A stretch of 61,443 bases of DNA from Porticoccaceae bacterium (GCA_017858135.1 JAFMBY010000003.1:1-61443); one strand, 5' to 3'; counted from the first letter of the stretch, positions 34,504 through 43,648 are shown. The notes: a model not told the origin generated them from the sequence alone. Numbers and translations are program-made.

Positions 34504-35865
34504 ATGCTGGACCGCATAAGTAGATTTTTCAAAAGAGATAAAGCCTCCCATCGCTCTACAGGTCGCCGTGTCTTTGGTGATGGAGAACACAGCCTGTCTC
34601 CAGAAATGATCAATCGTGATGCCTTTAAAGTTATCGACGTTTTACAAAAAGCTGGATTTGAAGCCTATATAGTGGGCGGCTGTGTACGCGACCTGCTGAT
34701 TGGCTTAAAGCCTAAGGACTTTGACGTAGCAACCAGCGCTAAGCCCTGGGAAGTCAAAGAACTGTTTCGCCGCTCACGAATTATTGGCCGACGCTTTCAA
34801 ATCGTTCATGTTCAGTTTGGCCGCGAGATAATCGAAGTCACGACGTTTAGATCCAATAGCAGCCAGACAAGCGGTAAAAATCATCGCCAGCAGACGGACA
34901 GCGGAATGCTTACGCGAGACAATGTATTTGGCTCCGTAGAGGAAGATGCCTCGCGCCGCGACCTGACCGTCAATGCCCTCTACTACGATCCCAGTGACAA
35001 CAGCATCCATGATTTTACCAATGGTCTTGACGATATAGACGATCAGATAATTCGTATTATTGGCGACCCGGAAACCCGCTTTCGCGAAGACCCAGTGCGG
35101 CTATTAAGGGTGGCGCGATTCGCAGCAAAGCTTGGTTTTAACATAGACTCTGACACCGCAAATCCGATGAAACATCGCGCGGCGGATTTGCAGCAAGTTT
35201 CGCCACCACGATTGTTTGACGAAACACTTAAACTATTTATGAGTGGTCAGGGCTTAGACACATTTAAGCTATTAGTCGAGCACAACCTGTTTGATTATAT
35301 TGTTCCCCAGCTGGCACCCATGCTCAACGATCAGCAGGGAATACCGATGAAGCTGGTGTCTCAGGCACTGATCAATACCGACAAACGGATTGAAACCTCA
35401 CAGCGCGTGACGCCGGCCTTTATTTACGCCGCCCTACTCTGGCCCGCGGTGCAAAGACTGGCTAGAAATTACGAAAAAAATGGCAACTCACCCCCCTATG
35501 CCTTGAGCAAGGCGGCTGGGGAAATTATTGTCAACCAGATTCCAGTCACCGCTATCCCCAAGCGCTTCACCATTCCCATGCGCGAGATCTGGGATTTACA
35601 ATTGCACTTGCGTCGCCGGGGCGGCACTCGCGCCCAGCGCCTAGTCGAGCATCCACGGTTTAGAGCAGCCTATGATTTTGTTTTACTGCGCGAGCAAGCA
35701 GGTGAGGATCTCGGTGGACTCGGCGAGTGGTGGACGGCCTATCAGCAGGCCGATCATGAAAACCGCCAGACCATGGCTGATGAGGTTATGGCCAGTGACC
35801 GCGGACCCAAAAAACGTCGGCGACGACGCAGCGGCGGTAAACCTGCGGCGGACCCTGCTCGCTAA
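34504..35865 (+). CDS. pcnB: Poly(A) polymerase I
   Basis: PcnB adds poly(A) tails that mark RNAs for decay. The 453-residue protein has the class II nucleotidyltransferase core GGCVRDLLIG and KDFDVATSAKP (catalytic Asp pair), the REIIEVTTFR strand, RRDLTVNALYYD and the RNA-binding REDPVRLLR region. The basic tail PKKRRRRRSGGK is typical of bacterial poly(A) polymerases. There is no obvious Shine-Dalgarno at the ATG. Its TAA shares a base with the ATG of folK. Confidence 0.95.
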   Translation: MLDRISRFFKRDKASHRSTGRRVFGDGEHSLSPEMINRDAFKVIDVLQKAGFEAYIVGGCVRDLLIGLKPKDFDVATSAKPWEVKELFRRSRIIGRRFQIVHVQFGREIIEVTTFRSNSSQTSGKNHRQQTDSGMLTRDNVFGSVEEDASRRDLTVNALYYDPSDNSIHDFTNGLDDIDDQIIRIIGDPETRFREDPVRLLRVARFAAKLGFNIDSDTANPMKHRAADLQQVSPPRLFDETLKLFMSGQGLDTFKLLVEHNLFDYIVPQLAPMLNDQQGIPMKLVSQALINTDKRIETSQRVTPAFIYAALLWPAVQRLARNYEKNGNSPPYALSKAAGEIIVNQIPVTAIPKRFTIPMREIWDLQLHLRRRGGTRAQRLVEHPRFRAAYDFVLLREQAGEDLGGLGEWWTAYQQADHENRQTMADEVMASDRGPKKRRRRRSGGKPAADPAR

Positions 35866-36353
35866 TGGCTGAAGTCTATATTGCCCTCGGCAGCAATCTG
35901 GATCAGCCTCACAAGCAGCTAGACAGCGCCCTTGAAAGTCTGGCGTTGCATGCCGATATTGACTTAATCGCCGTCTCAAGCCGCTATCAGACACCACCCA
36001 TTGGCCCACAGCAACCTGACTTTATCAATTCGGCGGCAAAGCTCGGTACCGATTTATCGCCCGAGGCGCTACTCGATGCACTGCAAGCAATAGAGCATCA
36101 GCAAAATCGTCAACGCAGCGTTCACTGGGGCCCGCGAACTCTGGATCTGGATATTCTGCTCTACGGTGATCTCGTGCTCGATACGCCGCGTTTAACCATC
36201 CCTCATGCACTGATGACTGAACGCGCATTTGTTCTGGTCCCCCTGGCAGACCTCAATAGTCACTTAGCACTACCGAGTGGAGAAACCGTCATCGAACTAT
36301 TGGCAAACTGCTCTCAGCAAGGTATCGTCAAATTAGAGTCCGGTCATCTGTAA
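35865..36353 (+). CDS. folK: 2-amino-4-hydroxy-6-hydroxymethyldihydropteridine pyrophosphokinase
   Basis: HPPK transfers pyrophosphate from ATP to the pterin in folate synthesis. The 162-residue protein begins EVYIALGSNL and contains the active-site signature RSVHWGPRTLDLDILLYGD (about 85-103), followed by LTIPHALMTERAFVLVPL. It is coupled to pcnB by a one-base overlap. This pcnB-folK pair is widely conserved. Confidence 0.96.
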   Translation: MAEVYIALGSNLDQPHKQLDSALESLALHADIDLIAVSSRYQTPPIGPQQPDFINSAAKLGTDLSPEALLDALQAIEHQQNRQRSVHWGPRTLDLDILLYGDLVLDTPRLTIPHALMTERAFVLVPLADLNSHLALPSGETVIELLANCSQQGIVKLESGHL

Positions 36354-36415
36354 AGACCACTAAATTCGATCACAAAGTTCGATCACTATAGCAACGCTGT
36401 TTTTTGGAGCGCAAA

Positions 36416-37102
36416 GTGGAACAAACAATTCTCAGCGAATTTAATATCGACCTATCTACCGTCTCAATCCCGCAATACATTGCAATAGAAGGGCCAATTG
36501 GCATTGGTAAAACAACGCTGGCCAAGCGCCTAGCCAACTCCTTCAACTACGAAACACTCCTCGAGGATGCCGAGGAAAACCCGTTTCTCGAGCGCTTTTA
36601 TCAAGACCGTCGCAGCAATGCGCTGCCGACCCAACTGTTTTTTCTTTTTCAGCGCATGCGCAAACTACAGAATTTGCGTCAGGGGGATATTTTCCAGCAG
36701 GTACGAATCTCGGATTTCCTAATCGAAAAAGACCCACTGTTTGCAAAAATAACGCTGGATGACGATGAGTTTCGTCTCTATCAAAATGTGTATGACAACA
36801 TTATTACCGATCTCCCCAAACCCGATCTGGTTGTCTATTTACAAGCGCCGACGGAGACGCTTTACGAGCGTGTGCAACGGCGCGGTGCTGCCAGTGAAAA
36901 AACTATCGAACTAGGCTACCTGCAACAACTCAATGACGCCTACACGCAATTTTTCTATTACTACGATGACACACCGCTATTAATCGTCAATACCGAAGCG
37001 ATCAATCTGGCTGATGGTGAACACGACTATCACAACCTCGTCACCTATATGTTGCAGATCAGCTCCGGACGGCATTACTACAATCCTCACCCACTCCAGT
37101 AA
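36416..37102 (+). CDS. Deoxynucleoside kinase (dGK/dAK-type)
   Basis: This enzyme phosphorylates deoxynucleosides for salvage. GTG at 36416 was chosen because GGAG lies 6 bases upstream; this gives 228 residues. P-loop: IAIEGPIGIGKTTLAKRLA. The LID region has PDLVVYLQAPTETLYERVQRRG, where Arg residues close over ATP, and the substrate loop has ENPFLERFYQD. The exact substrate (dA, dG or dC) cannot be read from sequence. It sits between folK and panB. Confidence 0.87.
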   Translation: MEQTILSEFNIDLSTVSIPQYIAIEGPIGIGKTTLAKRLANSFNYETLLEDAEENPFLERFYQDRRSNALPTQLFFLFQRMRKLQNLRQGDIFQQVRISDFLIEKDPLFAKITLDDDEFRLYQNVYDNIITDLPKPDLVVYLQAPTETLYERVQRRGAASEKTIELGYLQQLNDAYTQFFYYYDDTPLLIVNTEAINLADGEHDYHNLVTYMLQISSGRHYYNPHPLQ

Positions 37103-37151
37103 AACCGTTATAATCTCTCGATCGACACGCTATTGAGGCGAAATCAGCACT

Positions 37152-37943
37152 ATGAAAACAACAACGATTAGCAATCTTGCAGTCATGAAAGCCAACGGTG
37201 AAAAATTCGCCGTGATCACTGCCTACGACTTTACCTTCTCCAAGCTGATAGAGAATGCCGGTATTGAAGTCGTCCTGGTCGGCGACTCGCTGGGCAATGT
37301 GATTCAAGGCTGTGACAGCACCATACCCGTAACCATCGATGACATGGCCTACCATACTGCTGCCGTTAAGCGCGGCAACAATCGTGCGCTGTTGATCACC
37401 GATATGCCCTTTATGTCCTACGCCACAGAAATGCAGGCGCTGGATAATGCTGCAATATTGATGCAAGCGGGGGCACAGATGGTCAAACTCGAGGGCGGTG
37501 CATGGCTGGCAGATACAGTTCATCTGCTCAGTGAACGCGGCATTCCGGTCTGCGGTCATGTCGGTCTAACCCCGCAGTCTGTGCACAAATTAGGCGGATA
37601 TAAAGTACAGGGCAAAGAGGATCAGGCCGCGGAACAGATGATTGCCGACGCCCAAGCCTTGGAACAGGCTGGTGCCGAACTGATCGTTGTCGAGTGTGTT
37701 CCTTCAGCCCTTGGCAAGCAGCTCTCTGACGCCCTGGCAATTCCGGTTGTTGGCATTGGCGCGGGGCCGGATACAGACGCTCAGGTGTTGGTACTGCATG
37801 ATATGCTTGGCATCTCGCAGCGTCTGCCACGCTTCTCGAAAAATTTCCTTGGTGATGAAGTCAGTATTCAGGAAGCCATAACCGCCTATGGAAATGCCGT
37901 GCGCAGCGGCACGTTTCCCGCACCAGAACACTGTTTCAAATAG
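37152..37943 (+). CDS. panB: 3-methyl-2-oxobutanoate hydroxymethyltransferase
   Basis: PanB uses methylene-tetrahydrofolate to make ketopantoate, the first committed step to pantothenate and CoA. The 263-residue protein carries KFAVITAYDFTFSKL, LVGDSLGNVIQG (metal and substrate Asp), DMPFMSY, KLEGG, GIPVCGHVGLTPQ and GIGAGPDTDAQVLV. panC, which often follows panB directly, is absent here; glutathione peroxidase follows instead. Confidence 0.97.
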   Translation: MKTTTISNLAVMKANGEKFAVITAYDFTFSKLIENAGIEVVLVGDSLGNVIQGCDSTIPVTIDDMAYHTAAVKRGNNRALLITDMPFMSYATEMQALDNAAILMQAGAQMVKLEGGAWLADTVHLLSERGIPVCGHVGLTPQSVHKLGGYKVQGKEDQAAEQMIADAQALEQAGAELIVVECVPSALGKQLSDALAIPVVGIGAGPDTDAQVLVLHDMLGISQRLPRFSKNFLGDEVSIQEAITAYGNAVRSGTFPAPEHCFK

Positions 37944-37988
37944 ATTGCGACCCAACTGAGAACAATAAGACAGCGAGAAAATAAACTC

Positions 37989-38474
37989 ATGAGTAACAAC
38001 CAATCAATTTATGACTTTACTGTTGCAGATAGCAGCGGCAATCCTGTGTCATTAGAAGACTATCGCGGCAAGGTGCTGCTGATAGTCAATACCGCCAGCA
38101 AGTGTGGATTTACACCCCAGTACACTCAGCTGCAGGAACTCTATGATCAATACAGCGATCGCGACTTCGTGGTGCTGGCACTGCCCTGCAACCAGTTTGG
38201 CGCTCAGGAGCCGGGGACCAATGCCGAGGTTCAGGAGTTTTGTCAGCTTAACTACGGTCTCAGTTTCCCAGTAATGGGCAAGGTAGATGTCAATGGCAAA
38301 AGTCAGCACGCTCTCTACGCTTTCCTAAAAAGCCAGGCAGGCGGCGTGCTCAACAGCAGCATTAAATGGAACTTCACCAAGTTTTTGATCAATCGCCAAG
38401 GTGATGTGGTCAAGCGCTACGCGCCAATCCGCAAGCCCAACGCGATTGCAGCGGATATCGAAAAACTGCTTTAG
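37989..38474 (+). CDS. gpx: Glutathione peroxidase family thiol peroxidase (Cys type)
   Basis: This 161-residue protein reduces peroxides. The peroxidatic residue is Cys39 in NTASKCGFTPQ (selenocysteine in animals), followed by LALPCNQFGAQEPG with the catalytic Gln, and later IKWNFTKFLI with Trp and Asn. A second Cys is available at LPCNQ, so the reductant may be thioredoxin rather than glutathione. There is no signal peptide. Its stop overlaps that of the symporter by 4 bases. Confidence 0.93.
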   Translation: MSNNQSIYDFTVADSSGNPVSLEDYRGKVLLIVNTASKCGFTPQYTQLQELYDQYSDRDFVVLALPCNQFGAQEPGTNAEVQEFCQLNYGLSFPVMGKVDVNGKSQHALYAFLKSQAGGVLNSSIKWNFTKFLINRQGDVVKRYAPIRKPNAIAADIEKLL

Positions 38475-39880
38475 TCGAGCTCAGCTTCAGCGAGTTTTTC
38501 GCGACGCAATTTAGCGAAATACTCTTTGGCAGCACTATTGACCTTGGGTGCCAAAACCAAGGTTGAGATCATGGTAGGAATTGCCATCGTCGCATAGGTG
38601 CCTAAAATCAAACCATTGACGATATCCATCGAGACTACCGCGCCGACCACGATCAAACTGATATAGATCGGCGTGTAGTAGTGCTGGCGCTCGGCACCAA
38701 AGAGGAACCCTGCACACTTAACGCCATAGAACCACATACTCACCATGGTGCTAAAACTCAACAAGCCCACCATGATCAGCAGCAGATAGATTCCGGTCAC
38801 CGGGAATACCTGCTCAATTGCACGTGCGGTCAAGGTCACACCCTCGAGGCCGGCATCACTCTGCCACACACCGGTCAATAAAATAATCAATGCCGTGCAG
38901 GTGCAGACAAGCAGGGTATCGACGACTGGGCCAATCATGGCAACTATGCCCTCTCTAATTGGCTGTGTCGTCTTCACCGCACCATGCGCCAATGACTCAG
39001 TACCAATGCCGGCTTCGTTGGAGAACGCGCCGCGGCGAACACCAATCATAATCGCCGCACCGACTGACCCTCCCGCTGCCGCCTCGCCGGTAAAGGCATC
39101 GGTAACAATCAGCAAAAACACCGCCGGAATATCACTGCTGTAGGTATAGAGCACAACGGCGGTCATACCAAGATAGAGAATGACCATGGTCGGCACCAGA
39201 CGCACGGTTAAACGACCAATTCTTTCAATGCGTCCCATTACCACCAATGTGACTAGCGCCGCGACCGTTGCACTGGCGATAACATCAAACGTGAAATGCT
39301 GCTCGCTAGTCGCCCAACCCGCCGGGATCGCCACACTATCGCGCAGCAATTGAATAAACTGATTGGCCTGGAAAATAGGCAGTGCGCCAATCATACAGGC
39401 CACCGCAAACAGCGCCGCCAGCGGGTACCAGCGCTTACCCATACCCTGCATTATCACGTACATGGGTCCACCGCGCAGAATGCCAAGAGAGTCGTGACCG
39501 CGAAACATTACGGACAGTGACGCCGTGTAAAACTTTGTCGCCACGCCAACGATAGCGGTGACCCACATCCAGAACACCGCACCGGGGCCGCCAATGCTAA
39601 TCGCAATCGCAACGCCGGCAATATTGCCCAAACCAAGAGTGCCAGAGAGCGCCGTGGCCAGCGCCTGCGAATGAGGAATATGCCCGGGGTCATTGGGGTC
39701 ACTGTACTTGCCACGGAGCAGATCAACGGCATGGCCAAAATATCTGTAGGGCTGCAAGCGTGAATAGATCATAAAAAATAGGCCGCCGCCGACTAGCAAC
39801 ACCACCAACGGCGTGCTCCACATCAAATCTGCCCAGGCATTAAGAAAAGTTTCAATTTGTTTGAGAGTGTTGTCAGTCAT
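38471..39880 (-). CDS. Alanine/glycine:cation symporter (AgcS family)
   Basis: This is a 469-residue inner-membrane protein with about 11 membrane segments. Family features include ATALSGTLGLGNIAGVAIAISIGGPGAVFWMW and RRGAFSNEAGIGTESLAHGAVKTTQP, the AgcS sodium-alanine signature. It takes up alanine or glycine with Na+ (or H+). It is downstream of fur on the same strand, but a terminator separates them. Confidence 0.93.
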   Translation of the reverse strand: MTDNTLKQIETFLNAWADLMWSTPLVVLLVGGGLFFMIYSRLQPYRYFGHAVDLLRGKYSDPNDPGHIPHSQALATALSGTLGLGNIAGVAIAISIGGPGAVFWMWVTAIVGVATKFYTASLSVMFRGHDSLGILRGGPMYVIMQGMGKRWYPLAALFAVACMIGALPIFQANQFIQLLRDSVAIPAGWATSEQHFTFDVIASATVAALVTLVVMGRIERIGRLTVRLVPTMVILYLGMTAVVLYTYSSDIPAVFLLIVTDAFTGEAAAGGSVGAAIMIGVRRGAFSNEAGIGTESLAHGAVKTTQPIREGIVAMIGPVVDTLLVCTCTALIILLTGVWQSDAGLEGVTLTARAIEQVFPVTGIYLLLIMVGLLSFSTMVSMWFYGVKCAGFLFGAERQHYYTPIYISLIVVGAVVSMDIVNGLILGTYATMAIPTMISTLVLAPKVNSAAKEYFAKLRREKLAEAELD

Positions 39881-39907
39881 TACTTTTATTATTCTTTTTA
39901 GACAGAG

Positions 39908-39933
39908 AAAAAAGCGCGGTCAGAGACCGCAGC
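39908..39933 (-). terminator. Rho-independent terminator of fur
   Basis: On the minus strand a GCGGTC/GACCGC stem (39916-39921 with 39925-39930, loop of 3, extended by a GC pair across one bulge) is followed by six T at 39908-39913. It lies between fur and the AgcS gene, so the latter needs its own promoter. Confidence 0.85.
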
Positions 39934-39951
39934 GCGGCAAACGGATTAAGC

Positions 39952-40356
39952 CTATTTTGGTTTTACATAGAGAACCAAGCTGTGGCCGACCAATGCATAG
40001 CCCTTCTGCGCGGCGATGCGTTCCTGTAGCTTTTCTATTTCGGCATCGTGAAATTCAATCACCTTTCCGGTTTCTGTGCAGACCATATGATCATGGTGCT
40101 CACCGCGATCGATCTCATAAATTGCCGGGCCATTGTCAAAATTGTGGCGCTCGACCAACCCAGCGGCCTCAAATTGAGTCAACACACGGTAGACCGTGGC
40201 AATGCCAACATCGCCGTCAGAATCACGCAAAGCTTGGTAAATATCTTCCGCCGTCATATGGCGATCACTGCAGTTTTCGAGAATCTGTAAGATCTTAATT
40301 CTCGGCAGTGTCACCTTAAGGCCGACTTTTTTTAGTTCTTGATCTTCTAGAGTCAT
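39952..40356 (-). CDS. fur: Ferric uptake regulator
   Basis: Fur represses iron-uptake genes when bound to Fe2+. The 134-residue protein has the winged-helix domain (LKVTLPRIKILQIL, GIATVYRVLTQFEAAGLV) and the metal-binding region HHDHMVC, then GKVIEFHD. The CxxC structural zinc pair of E. coli Fur is lacking (only one Cys remains), as in Pseudomonas Fur. It is divergent from bamE over 70 bases, the conserved fur-omlA arrangement. Confidence 0.97.
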   Translation of the reverse strand: MTLEDQELKKVGLKVTLPRIKILQILENCSDRHMTAEDIYQALRDSDGDVGIATVYRVLTQFEAAGLVERHNFDNGPAIYEIDRGEHHDHMVCTETGKVIEFHDAEIEKLQERIAAQKGYALVGHSLVLYVKPK

Positions 40357-40426
40357 GCTTAGCCCTTCTCTATGCTAGTCGCTTTGGGTATTATCCCCAT
40401 TCGCACAACCAACGGGAACCCCACAC

Positions 40427-40789
40427 ATGCGAATACTTCTGATTTGTCTGATAAGTTTATCGCTTCTTACCACAGGCTGTAGCTGGTTGAAATTCCCAGG
40501 GGTACACAAAGTCGCTATCCAGCAAGGCAATATCGTCGATCAGGAAATGATTGATAAGCTGCGGCCTGGAATGACCAAGTCCCAAGTTCGTTTTGTGCTC
40601 GGCACCCCCTTAGTGGCGGATACCTTTGACCAATCGCGCTGGGACTACTATTTCAGTCGTATTTCATCGGAGGGCAAAAAGACTCAGGAGCAGGTGACCA
40701 TTTTCTTCGATAATGACGATAAACTCGAGCGCATGACCGGCGACTATCTGCCCAGTGCAGCGTTGGCCCCAAAGCCCCGCTCGGAGTAG
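40427..40789 (+). CDS. bamE: Outer-membrane assembly lipoprotein BamE (OmlA)
   Basis: BamE is a small lipoprotein of the BAM complex that inserts beta-barrels. The 120-residue precursor has lipobox TTGC (Cys18), then GNIVDQEMIDKLRPGMTKSQV, VLGTPLVADTF and RWDYYFS, the family core. Its last 19 bases, including the stop, are repeated in tandem just downstream (40771-40808). Confidence 0.95.
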   Translation: MRILLICLISLSLLTTGCSWLKFPGVHKVAIQQGNIVDQEMIDKLRPGMTKSQVRFVLGTPLVADTFDQSRWDYYFSRISSEGKKTQEQVTIFFDNDDKLERMTGDYLPSAALAPKPRSE

Positions 40790-40808
40790 AAAGCCCCGCT
40801 CGGAGTAG
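40771..40808 (+). repeat. Perfect 19-base tandem duplication across the bamE stop
   Basis: The unit beginning AAAGCCCCGC and ending GGAGTAG is present at 40771-40789 and again at 40790-40808, with no mismatch. The first copy encodes the last residues and stop of BamE; the second is untranslated. The lack of divergence suggests a recent slippage duplication. Confidence 0.95.
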
Positions 40809-40873
40809 ACAGCGCCTTCAGGAAAAAGAGCTGCGCAAGGTTAACAAGCCAAACCGCAGCCTAAGCTGACAAT

Positions 40874-41209
40874 TTAAGTATCTGCTTTCTGCTGCTTGAG
40901 CTTAGCCTCTTCGGCCCGGCGCCGTCTCACCTCCTTCGGATCAGCAATAAGGGGGCGGTAAATCTCCACACGGTCGCGCTCTTGCAGCAGATATTCACGC
41001 GGCCCAGCCAAACCCTTGGTACCCAAGACCTGCGAGAAAATGCCCATTTTGCAGCCAGTCAAATCAATCTCCGGAAAGCTTTGCAAAATGCCGGACTGCT
41101 CAACCGCTTGATAGGCCGTGGTACCCTCAGCTACGCTCAGTTGAATTAACTTTTGTTTTTCAGGCAGCCCATAAACCACTTCCACCACAATCATTTTATT
41201 GTCAGTCAT
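40874..41209 (-). CDS. rnfH: RnfH family protein (RatB-like, ubiquitin-fold)
   Basis: This is a 111-residue beta-grasp protein of the RnfH family. MIVVEVVYGLPEKQKLIQLSVAEG at the start and VEIYRPLIADPKEVRRRRAEEAK at the end are close to E. coli RatB. ATG 41209 was chosen: GGGA lies about 6 bases upstream, and it leaves the small overlap with ratA typical of this pair. The molecular role is not settled. Confidence 0.9.
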   Translation of the reverse strand: MTDNKMIVVEVVYGLPEKQKLIQLSVAEGTTAYQAVEQSGILQSFPEIDLTGCKMGIFSQVLGTKGLAGPREYLLQERDRVEIYRPLIADPKEVRRRRAEEAKLKQQKADT

Positions 41210-41645
41210 TTGTATTCCCATAGACTTGATCAGCGCGGCGGCAGAGCGAATCGACAAGATCATTGGCCATACTCGAAAACAATCTGGACGCCGCCATACC
41301 CAATGCCATGCTGTTAAATTCGAATTCCAAATCGAGACTCACTTTGCAAGCCTCTGCACTGAGCGCCTTGAAGGTCCAAACCCCCCGTAAACGTTTAAAG
41401 GGCCCATCTTCCAGATTCATTTCAATGCTGGTTGGTGCGCTCAACGCATTCCTGGTCATAAAACTGGTCTTGACTCCAGCCTTCTTTAAATCGAGTCGCG
41501 CCACCATTGTCTGGTCGCTCTGCTCAAATACTTTAGCGCCGTGACAGCCGTCCATAAACAGCGGATAACTGGCGACATCGTTGACCAAGTCAAACATCGA
41601 CTGATCAGAGTGCATCACCAGAGCCGAGCGCTGAACCTTATTCAA
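41202..41645 (-). CDS. ratA: RatA / Coq10-type START-domain protein
   Basis: This protein is 147 residues from a TTG start at 41645. GAGG lies 5 bases before it, and the resulting N-terminus (LNKVQRSALVMHSDQSMFDLVNDV) lines up with E. coli RatA. The frame is open for 23 more codons into the symporter gene, which I reject. Other blocks are YPLFMDGCHGAKV, SIEMNLEDGPFKRLRG and ACKVSLDLEFEF. RatA was reported to block 50S-30S joining in E. coli, but the fold is that of Coq10 ubiquinone-binding proteins, so a lipid/quinone role is also possible. Confidence 0.9.
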   Translation of the reverse strand: MNKVQRSALVMHSDQSMFDLVNDVASYPLFMDGCHGAKVFEQSDQTMVARLDLKKAGVKTSFMTRNALSAPTSIEMNLEDGPFKRLRGVWTFKALSAEACKVSLDLEFEFNSMALGMAASRLFSSMANDLVDSLCRRADQVYGNTND

Positions 41646-41667
41646 AGCAACCTCATTTAATTCGACC

Positions 41668-43041
41668 TCAGGAAAAGAACTTGTCGTAGATGCCGGTGAC
41701 AAACACAGCGGCAATTGCCACGGGTGCCAAATATCTCAATACAAAACGCCAGCACTGCATAACCCATGGCGACGTGCCCTGCATCTCATCGTCGACAAAT
41801 TGATCTTTCATCACGAAGCCGACAAACAGCGCGATCAGCAGTCCAGACAGCGGCAACATAACATTGGATGTCAGGAAGTCCAGAAAGTCGAAGAAAGTAA
41901 ATCCGGCGACCGTTGAATCGGCCCATATATTAAATGAGAACACACTTCCCAAACCCAACACCCAAGTGCCACTAGCAACCAGCAGGTTGGCCTGAATTCG
42001 TGTCATATTTTTCGATTCAATTAACCAGGCAACCCCGGGCTCAAGCAGCGAAATGGCCGAACTCCAAGCCGCAATAGTCACCAGAACAAAAAACACCGAG
42101 CCAATTAACAGTCCGCCGGGCATATTGCCAAAGGCCACTGGCAGGCTGATAAACATCAAGCCAGGGCCGGCGCTAGGTTCGATACCTGGCGTCGCAAAGA
42201 CAATCGGAAAAATCACCAAGCCCGAGATAATTGCCACCAAACTATCAAAAAAGGCCACCGTTAAAATGGTTTTGCCAATGTTCGCGTTCTGCGGCATATA
42301 GGCGCCATAGGCCATAATCGCCCCCATACCAATGCTCAGCGTAAAGAAGGCCTGCCCCATGGCTTCGAGCATGCCGCGGCCGGTTAAGGCTGCAAAATCA
42401 ACGGTAAATAAGAAGTCCCAGCCGGCCTGAAAGTTACCGCGGAAAAAGCTGAATCCGAGCAGCACAACTAACATAATGAACAGCAGTGGCATAAGGATTT
42501 CAACGGCAACACCGAGACCTTTTTTAACACCGCCGACCACAACGCCAACACAGAGCAGCAGAAATATTGTCTGCCAAAACACCAGGCGCGTGGGATCGGC
42601 TAGCAGCGCGCCAAAGACGTCGGCGGCCACTTCACCAGTGGCTCCGCGCAGCTCTCCGGAGGCCATGGCAAAGATATAATCCAGCGCCCAACCAGCAATC
42701 ACTGCATAAAATGAAATAATCAGCATGCCCGCCACAACGCCGAGCCAACCAATATGGCGCCACGCGGAGTGCACACCGCTCTCAGCGACCAGTTCGCGCA
42801 TCGAGTTGATCGGGCTCTGGCGGCCGCGACGGCCAATGGCCACTTCGGCCATCATCACCGGTACACCAATGGCTAAAATACAGGCGATGTAGGCGAGCAC
42901 AAATGCGCCGCCACCGTTGTTACCGGCCACATAGGGAAATTTCCACATATTGCCAAGACCCACCGCTGAGCCGGTGGCCGCCATAATAAACGTCCAGCGA
43001 CTAGACCAAGTCCCATGCATGCCTTTTTGTTGCAAGCCCAT
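41668..43041 (-). CDS. Sodium-dependent transporter, NSS family
   Basis: This is a 457-residue membrane protein of the neurotransmitter:sodium symporter family (LeuT fold). The signature GSAVGLGNMWKFPY at about 24-37 contains the first sodium and substrate site in the unwound helix 1; about 12 membrane segments follow. The substrate is probably an amino acid. Its end is 22 bases from the ratA start on the same strand. Confidence 0.93.
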   Translation of the reverse strand: MGLQQKGMHGTWSSRWTFIMAATGSAVGLGNMWKFPYVAGNNGGGAFVLAYIACILAIGVPVMMAEVAIGRRGRQSPINSMRELVAESGVHSAWRHIGWLGVVAGMLIISFYAVIAGWALDYIFAMASGELRGATGEVAADVFGALLADPTRLVFWQTIFLLLCVGVVVGGVKKGLGVAVEILMPLLFIMLVVLLGFSFFRGNFQAGWDFLFTVDFAALTGRGMLEAMGQAFFTLSIGMGAIMAYGAYMPQNANIGKTILTVAFFDSLVAIISGLVIFPIVFATPGIEPSAGPGLMFISLPVAFGNMPGGLLIGSVFFVLVTIAAWSSAISLLEPGVAWLIESKNMTRIQANLLVASGTWVLGLGSVFSFNIWADSTVAGFTFFDFLDFLTSNVMLPLSGLLIALFVGFVMKDQFVDDEMQGTSPWVMQCWRFVLRYLAPVAIAAVFVTGIYDKFFS

Positions 43042-43164
43042 AAGCTACCCTCAAATCTGAAACAGAATTGTAACGCTATCGCCAAAGTGATCCTAATTAA
43101 AAAGCGTTTAATGGCTGCGCATTTGTTTATGATAAATAGACCAGCGGACGTATAATCGGCAGCT

Positions 43165-43641
43165 ATGACAAAAAAGAAACCAAAAGCCCAATCCAGCACC
43201 ATCGCTCTCAACAAGAAGGCGAAGCACAACTATTTCCTTGAACAAAAATTTGAGGCTGGGATTGCGCTGATGGGCTGGGAAGTGAAGAGCCTGCGCGAGG
43301 GAAAGGTCAATCTAACCGATACTTATGTGTTACTGCAAAATGGCGAGGCCTGGCTAATCGGCACTAATATCACGCCTCTGCCAACCGCCTCGACACATTA
43401 TGTCACCGAGCCTATCCGCTCGCGTAAGCTGCTACTCAATCGCCGCGAGCTCGACAAACTTGAGGCCGGCGTTAACCAAAAGGGTCATACCTGCGTTTGC
43501 ACCGCCATGTATTGGAAAAATCACCTGATTAAGGTGGAGATCGCGCTGGCTAAAGGCAAGGCTGACTTCGATAAGCGCAACGACGATAAAGAGCGCGACT
43601 GGGATCGTCAGAAACAGAGGATTATGCGTCACTCTGCGTAA
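43165..43641 (+). CDS. smpB: SsrA-binding protein SmpB
   Basis: SmpB brings tmRNA to stalled ribosomes. The 158-residue protein has [41 protein letters not shown] and the basic tail [20 protein letters not shown], all diagnostic. The tmRNA gene ssrA, often close by, is not seen in the window. SspB (6900-7343) handles the tagged products. Confidence 0.97.
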   Translation: MTKKKPKAQSSTIALNKKAKHNYFLEQKFEAGIALMGWEVKSLREGKVNLTDTYVLLQNGEAWLIGTNITPLPTASTHYVTEPIRSRKLLLNRRELDKLEAGVNQKGHTCVCTAMYWKNHLIKVEIALAKGKADFDKRNDDKERDWDRQKQRIMRHSA

Positions 43642-43648
43642 CAGCCCG

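Noticed and set aside
41202-41645. RatA-RatB (ratA/rnfH) as a toxin-antitoxin pair
   Set aside because: The pair is universal in gammaproteobacteria next to smpB, and RatA has a Coq10-type lipid-binding fold; nothing here shows an antitoxin.
41646-41714. Upstream extension of RatA into the symporter gene
   Set aside because: The family N-terminus and a GAGG site fit the TTG at 41645; the extension is unlike RatA.
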